This document shows positions 61,176 through 64,000 of a DNA stretch of 64,000 bases, in pieces. The translations under genes and the position numbers were made by a program. The DNA is from an uncultured Clostridium sp. (GTDB lineage Bacteria; Bacillota; Clostridia; Christensenellales; CAG-138): contig UQNF01000003.1 of NCBI GenBank assembly GCA_900542285.1, positions 20,119 to 84,118 of the forward strand. Reading direction: 5' to 3'. The notes under the pieces were generated by a model, which was not told the DNA's origin, did no database searches, and saw only the letters and a list, made by a program, of their open reading frames with translations. The first letter of the stretch is position 1, and the number at the start of each line of letters is the position of its first letter.

Positions 61176-62513
61176 CTATTGCAAAAAGGCAATGGCATCC
61201 CTGAGGTACTTAACCGAATGAAGACTTATTCCGGTTACAGCATTCAAGGAAGAGGAGTAGGGAACGATGGCTTCGGAATAACCCAGCCGTATGCATTCCT
61301 GTATCCTGTTGAGCATCCTGTCAGCGGCTCTTATCTCGCCGGTAAGACTTATCTCTCCGATGGCAATGCAGCCGAAGGGCATCGCCTTACCAAGCGCAGA
61401 GCCGGCTACCGCAAGAGCAAGGGCAAGGTCAGCGCCCCTGTCATCAATTCGGATACCTCCGACAGCATTGATGTATACATCTTTGTCACTCAATCGCACG
61501 CCTGCACGGCGTTCAAGAACTGCAAGCAGCAGCATGAGTCTGCTGGTATCTACGCCTGCAGCCACTCGCCTCGGGTTTGCAAAAGTGGAGCCGGAGAGCA
61601 GGGATTGGACCTCGACCAGAATCGGTCGATTACCCTCCATGACACATGTCACTGAGCAGCCCTCATCATTACCGCCGGAAACAAACAGAGATGCAGTGTT
61701 TTCAACCTCGACCATCCCGGTTTGCTGCATTTCAAATATGCCTATTTCGTTCGTGGAGCCAAAGCGGTTTTTGACCGCACGAAGGAGCCGCAGCGAATCA
61801 TGCCTGTCGCCCTCGAAATACAGAACGGTATCCACCATATGTTCAAGCATACGAGGCCCTGCTATGGCACCCTCTTTAGTGACATGACCGACTATGAAAA
61901 TTGCGCAGGAATTCTGCTTTGCAATTCTGGTCAATACGGTTGTAGTTCCTCGGATCTGAGTGACGCTTCCGGTAGCGTTGGGTATCTCGGAGCTCACCAT
62001 TGTTTGAATAGAATCAACGACCAAAAACCTTGGCTTAAGCCTCTCAACTTCGCATTCGATGGCTTCGACATTGGTCTCTGTAAGTATAAGGAGCTCATCG
62101 TTTATGCCGCAGCGGCGCGCGCGTATCTTAAGCTGCGCTCTTGATTCTTCGCCCGATACATAGAGAACCTGCCCGCGCTGCATAAGGTTGCTTGCTGCTT
62201 GTATCAGCAGGGTACTTTTTCCGATGCCGGGGTCGCCGCCGATGAGCACGGTTGCCCCCGTAACGACTCCTCCGCCAAGAACCCGATCGAGTTCTCCGAT
62301 ACCGGTTGGAATTCGGATCGTCTCACTTTCATCGATGTTTTTCAGGCTTACAGCATGCGCACCGTTGCTGCTGATAGTAGAGCGACCGGATAGTTTTGGG
62401 GATTCCGTGACCTCTACAAGCGTATTCCAGCTTTCACAGTTTGGACAGCAGCCCATCCATTTAACCGTCTCATAGCCGCATTCGCCGCAGACATATTTCT
62501 TCTTTTCTTTCAT
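61176..62513 (-). CDS. radA: DNA repair ATPase RadA
   Basis: Helicase-like ATPase for recombination intermediates. 445 residues: C4 zinc finger CGECG...CCPNC (9-29), Walker A GGDPGIGKST, the KNRFG motif in RAVKNRFGSTNEIG, and a Lon-protease-like C-terminal domain (about 345-445, DKDVYINAVGGIRIDDRGAD region). It usually follows clpC/disA in Firmicutes; here it follows the gene for a beta-propeller protein. Confidence 0.95.
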   Translation of the reverse strand: MKEKKKYVCGECGYETVKWMGCCPNCESWNTLVEVTESPKLSGRSTISSNGAHAVSLKNIDESETIRIPTGIGELDRVLGGGVVTGATVLIGGDPGIGKSTLLIQAASNLMQRGQVLYVSGEESRAQLKIRARRCGINDELLILTETNVEAIECEVERLKPRFLVVDSIQTMVSSEIPNATGSVTQIRGTTTVLTRIAKQNSCAIFIVGHVTKEGAIAGPRMLEHMVDTVLYFEGDRHDSLRLLRAVKNRFGSTNEIGIFEMQQTGMVEVENTASLFVSGGNDEGCSVTCVMEGNRPILVEVQSLLSGSTFANPRRVAAGVDTSRLMLLLAVLERRAGVRLSDKDVYINAVGGIRIDDRGADLALALAVAGSALGKAMPFGCIAIGEISLTGEIRAADRMLNRIQECIRLGYSEAIVPYSSSLNAVTGISLHSVKYLRDAIAFLQ

Positions 62514-62535
62514 ATTGATGTGTTATTGAGAAACG

Positions 62536-63795
62536 CTAACTTAGTTCGGGGAGGGCAACGTAACGGATAATATCCCTATCCCTGGAAGTAACGTCCATCC
62601 ACATGATGTATCCTCCGGATACGCCAAGGAATTGCGCGGCTTCACGCTCAGGAGTTATACGGTATATGGAACCGTCAGAGAACAGATAAACCCATACAGC
62701 ATCGTTTTTGCCGTAAGCGATGTAATCGTCGCTAACGCCGAATTCAACAACTCCTGTGTCTATTACAACGGGGGCGTCATAACCGTTGTAGACGTATAAA
62801 GACGCATTCTCAGCGTGCGCTGAATCGAGCCAGGCATAATAATTGGAGTTACACTCCGGATCATGGATATAAACATCGGGAAGCAGATCAACGATTTCTC
62901 CGTCAGAAATATTGACATATTTGAGCGCAGAAGAGATTCTCCCTCCCTCATGAGCGATATTGTCATCATCAGCCCAAATGATCTTGCCATTGTGGATGAA
63001 AGGCATGCTGGTCCCGTAACCGGACTGAGTGAAAGACCGAATAACAGTGGTTTCTCCGGAAGGAATATGGCAAACAAAGATCTTATCCTTTGATGTCCCG
63101 GTTCGTTCAAGCCAGGTGAAATAATCCCCGTCAAGCTTAAACTCAGGCTGACAAACATAGACGGTTTTGATAACTGTCGGAGCCATGCTTCCGGATTTAA
63201 GGTCGATAACGCAGATATCGCCGCCGCCGTTAGAGGTATTGCCGTCAAGATAGATAAGCCAACTATCGTTGAAAACCGGGTTCAAGAACTGACCGTTCTT
63301 GGATTCGATATCGAGCTTTTTAACTGTTTCGGAAGCAATATCATATTCAAGCAGGGAAACCATGAGGGACTTACCGTTTACAAGCTTTCCTGCGGAACAG
63401 ATGATTTTATTCCCATAGCAGTACGGTTTGCCAAACCAAGGGTATGACATGTCGTTAGGAAGCACGATCTCGCGCTCAGCTTCACCGCCGTTGAAGCTGT
63501 CCATGGGCTTGGGAACAGGGGTAGGCTCAGGCGTAACGTATGGAGTCGGAGAGCATATCAAAAGATTGCCGGCGTTTAGCTTATCCAGACCATGAGCGAT
63601 GACGCCGTCGGGTGTGATAGGAGTGTCAACCTTGAAGACTGCTTCTAATGTAATCATTGCAGCAAGCACAATAATACCAAGCGCCAATAGAATGCCTATT
63701 GCCGACACAATAAACCTGATTACAGGATGCAGACCGCCGGACCGCCCCGACGCCCTGCGCTTAAAATACCTTTTGTTGTTTAATCTGTTACTCAT
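62536..63795 (-). CDS. Membrane-anchored beta-propeller-like protein
   Basis: 419 residues, function unknown. Short basic head (NKRYFKRRASGRSG), one membrane helix (about 22-48), a Pro/Thr stretch with TPEPTPVPKP, then a 310-residue extracellular repeat region with alternating short strands (WFGKPYCYGNKIICSAGKL, SWLIYLDGN, FTWLERTGTS, IIWADDDN, YYAWLDSA, DDYIAYGKN, YIMWMD), a pattern of six or seven propeller blades. ATG 63795 is 7 bases downstream of a TATAAT, so the mRNA may be leaderless. Confidence 0.72.
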   Translation of the reverse strand: MSNRLNNKRYFKRRASGRSGGLHPVIRFIVSAIGILLALGIIVLAAMITLEAVFKVDTPITPDGVIAHGLDKLNAGNLLICSPTPYVTPEPTPVPKPMDSFNGGEAEREIVLPNDMSYPWFGKPYCYGNKIICSAGKLVNGKSLMVSLLEYDIASETVKKLDIESKNGQFLNPVFNDSWLIYLDGNTSNGGGDICVIDLKSGSMAPTVIKTVYVCQPEFKLDGDYFTWLERTGTSKDKIFVCHIPSGETTVIRSFTQSGYGTSMPFIHNGKIIWADDDNIAHEGGRISSALKYVNISDGEIVDLLPDVYIHDPECNSNYYAWLDSAHAENASLYVYNGYDAPVVIDTGVVEFGVSDDYIAYGKNDAVWVYLFSDGSIYRITPEREAAQFLGVSGGYIMWMDVTSRDRDIIRYVALPELS

Positions 63796-63801
63796 GCAGT
63801 C

Positions 63802-63824
63802 ATTATACCACATAAAGCTCACTA
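63802..63824 (-). promoter_or_regulatory. Extended -10 promoter abutting the propeller gene start
   Basis: On the minus strand TGG-TATAAT (TATAAT at 63802-63807) with a weak -35 ATGACT about 17 bases upstream. The predicted start of transcription coincides with the A of ATG 63795. Confidence 0.6.
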
Positions 63825-63829
63825 AGTCA

Positions 63830-64000
63830 TTTGATATTAGAAGGATTTGTCAAATTAAGATGAATATATTACAAGTTAAAGTCTCCTATGCTCGTTAACG
63901 GGTTATCTTTTGCAGCAGAATAAATGGAAGTGTAGGGTGATATGGAGTTAGTGTAGAATAATTCTGGGAGAAATAACGAGCCCCGGGCCGCCGGCAGGCG
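63830..64000. other. Window end, no gene seen
   Basis: About 170 bases of AT-rich then GC-rich sequence. No tRNA, terminator or open frame with family character was recognised; a gene may begin just past the edge. Confidence 0.5.

Overview
The window looks like chromosome from a spore-forming, Gram-positive Clostridia-type Firmicute of moderate GC. Pointers are the rplS-ylqF-rnhB-yraN order, spoVAD/spoVAE, spoVT, a SpoVB-like flippase, pgsA, lepA-hemW, radA, ECF-type vitamin transport, sigma-A-like TTGACA/TATAAT promoters with 16-18 bp spacers, and strong AGGAGG ribosome sites. Two secreted proteins end in type I dockerin domains, which suggests cohesin-bearing scaffolds elsewhere in the genome. 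I cannot name the species.

Layout. 1-2.3 kb: ribosome/RNase HII housekeeping cluster. 2.3-8.9 kb: a cobalamin-riboswitch operon with three exported proteins that together resemble the two halves of animal intrinsic factor/transcobalamin (alpha/alpha barrel plus DUF4430 beta domain), followed by a complete ECF transporter (T, fused A-A', S). 9-15.6 kb: glycosyltransferase, gap, lipoate ligase, SPOR protein, tRNA-Pro and tRNA-Thr, engB, a zinc-ribbon protein and a phosphoesterase. 15.7-20.3 kb: XRE-cupin regulator followed by potABCD (polyamine uptake). 20.3-28.2 kb: asnS, nadE, spoVAD-spoVAE, type II pantothenate kinase, an aminotransferase and pgsA. 28.4-31.5 kb: a dockerin-bearing metallopeptidase and pcp.

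31.5-40.2 kb is the most striking region. A leftward operon starts with a SipW-type signal peptidase, followed by several TasA/camelysin-like SipW-dependent proteins, a 1084-residue von Willebrand A adhesin and a protein with a sortase-like tail. Upstream of sipW two 25-bp inverted repeats (23/25 identical) flank a 116-bp segment holding a good sigma-A promoter that now points away from sipW. A serine recombinase gene lies next to the segment. This reads as an invertible promoter (phase-variation switch) for a surface-fibre operon, present here in the OFF orientation.

40.5-50.3 kb: Ktr/Trk potassium uptake, UPF0340, a YitT-family protein, a D-2-hydroxyacid dehydrogenase, a serine-palmitoyltransferase-like oxoamine synthase overlapping an SDR, and hemW-lepA. 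50.6-64 kb: uvrC, HAD hydrolase, ROK kinase, a proteasome-beta-like Ntn-hydrolase with a candidate N-terminal serine, SpoVB-like flippase, pepF, spoVT, a WYL regulator, radA and a secreted beta-propeller-like protein. No CRISPR array, rRNA, prophage or insertion sequence was seen. All functions are inferred from sequence reading only; no searches were run.
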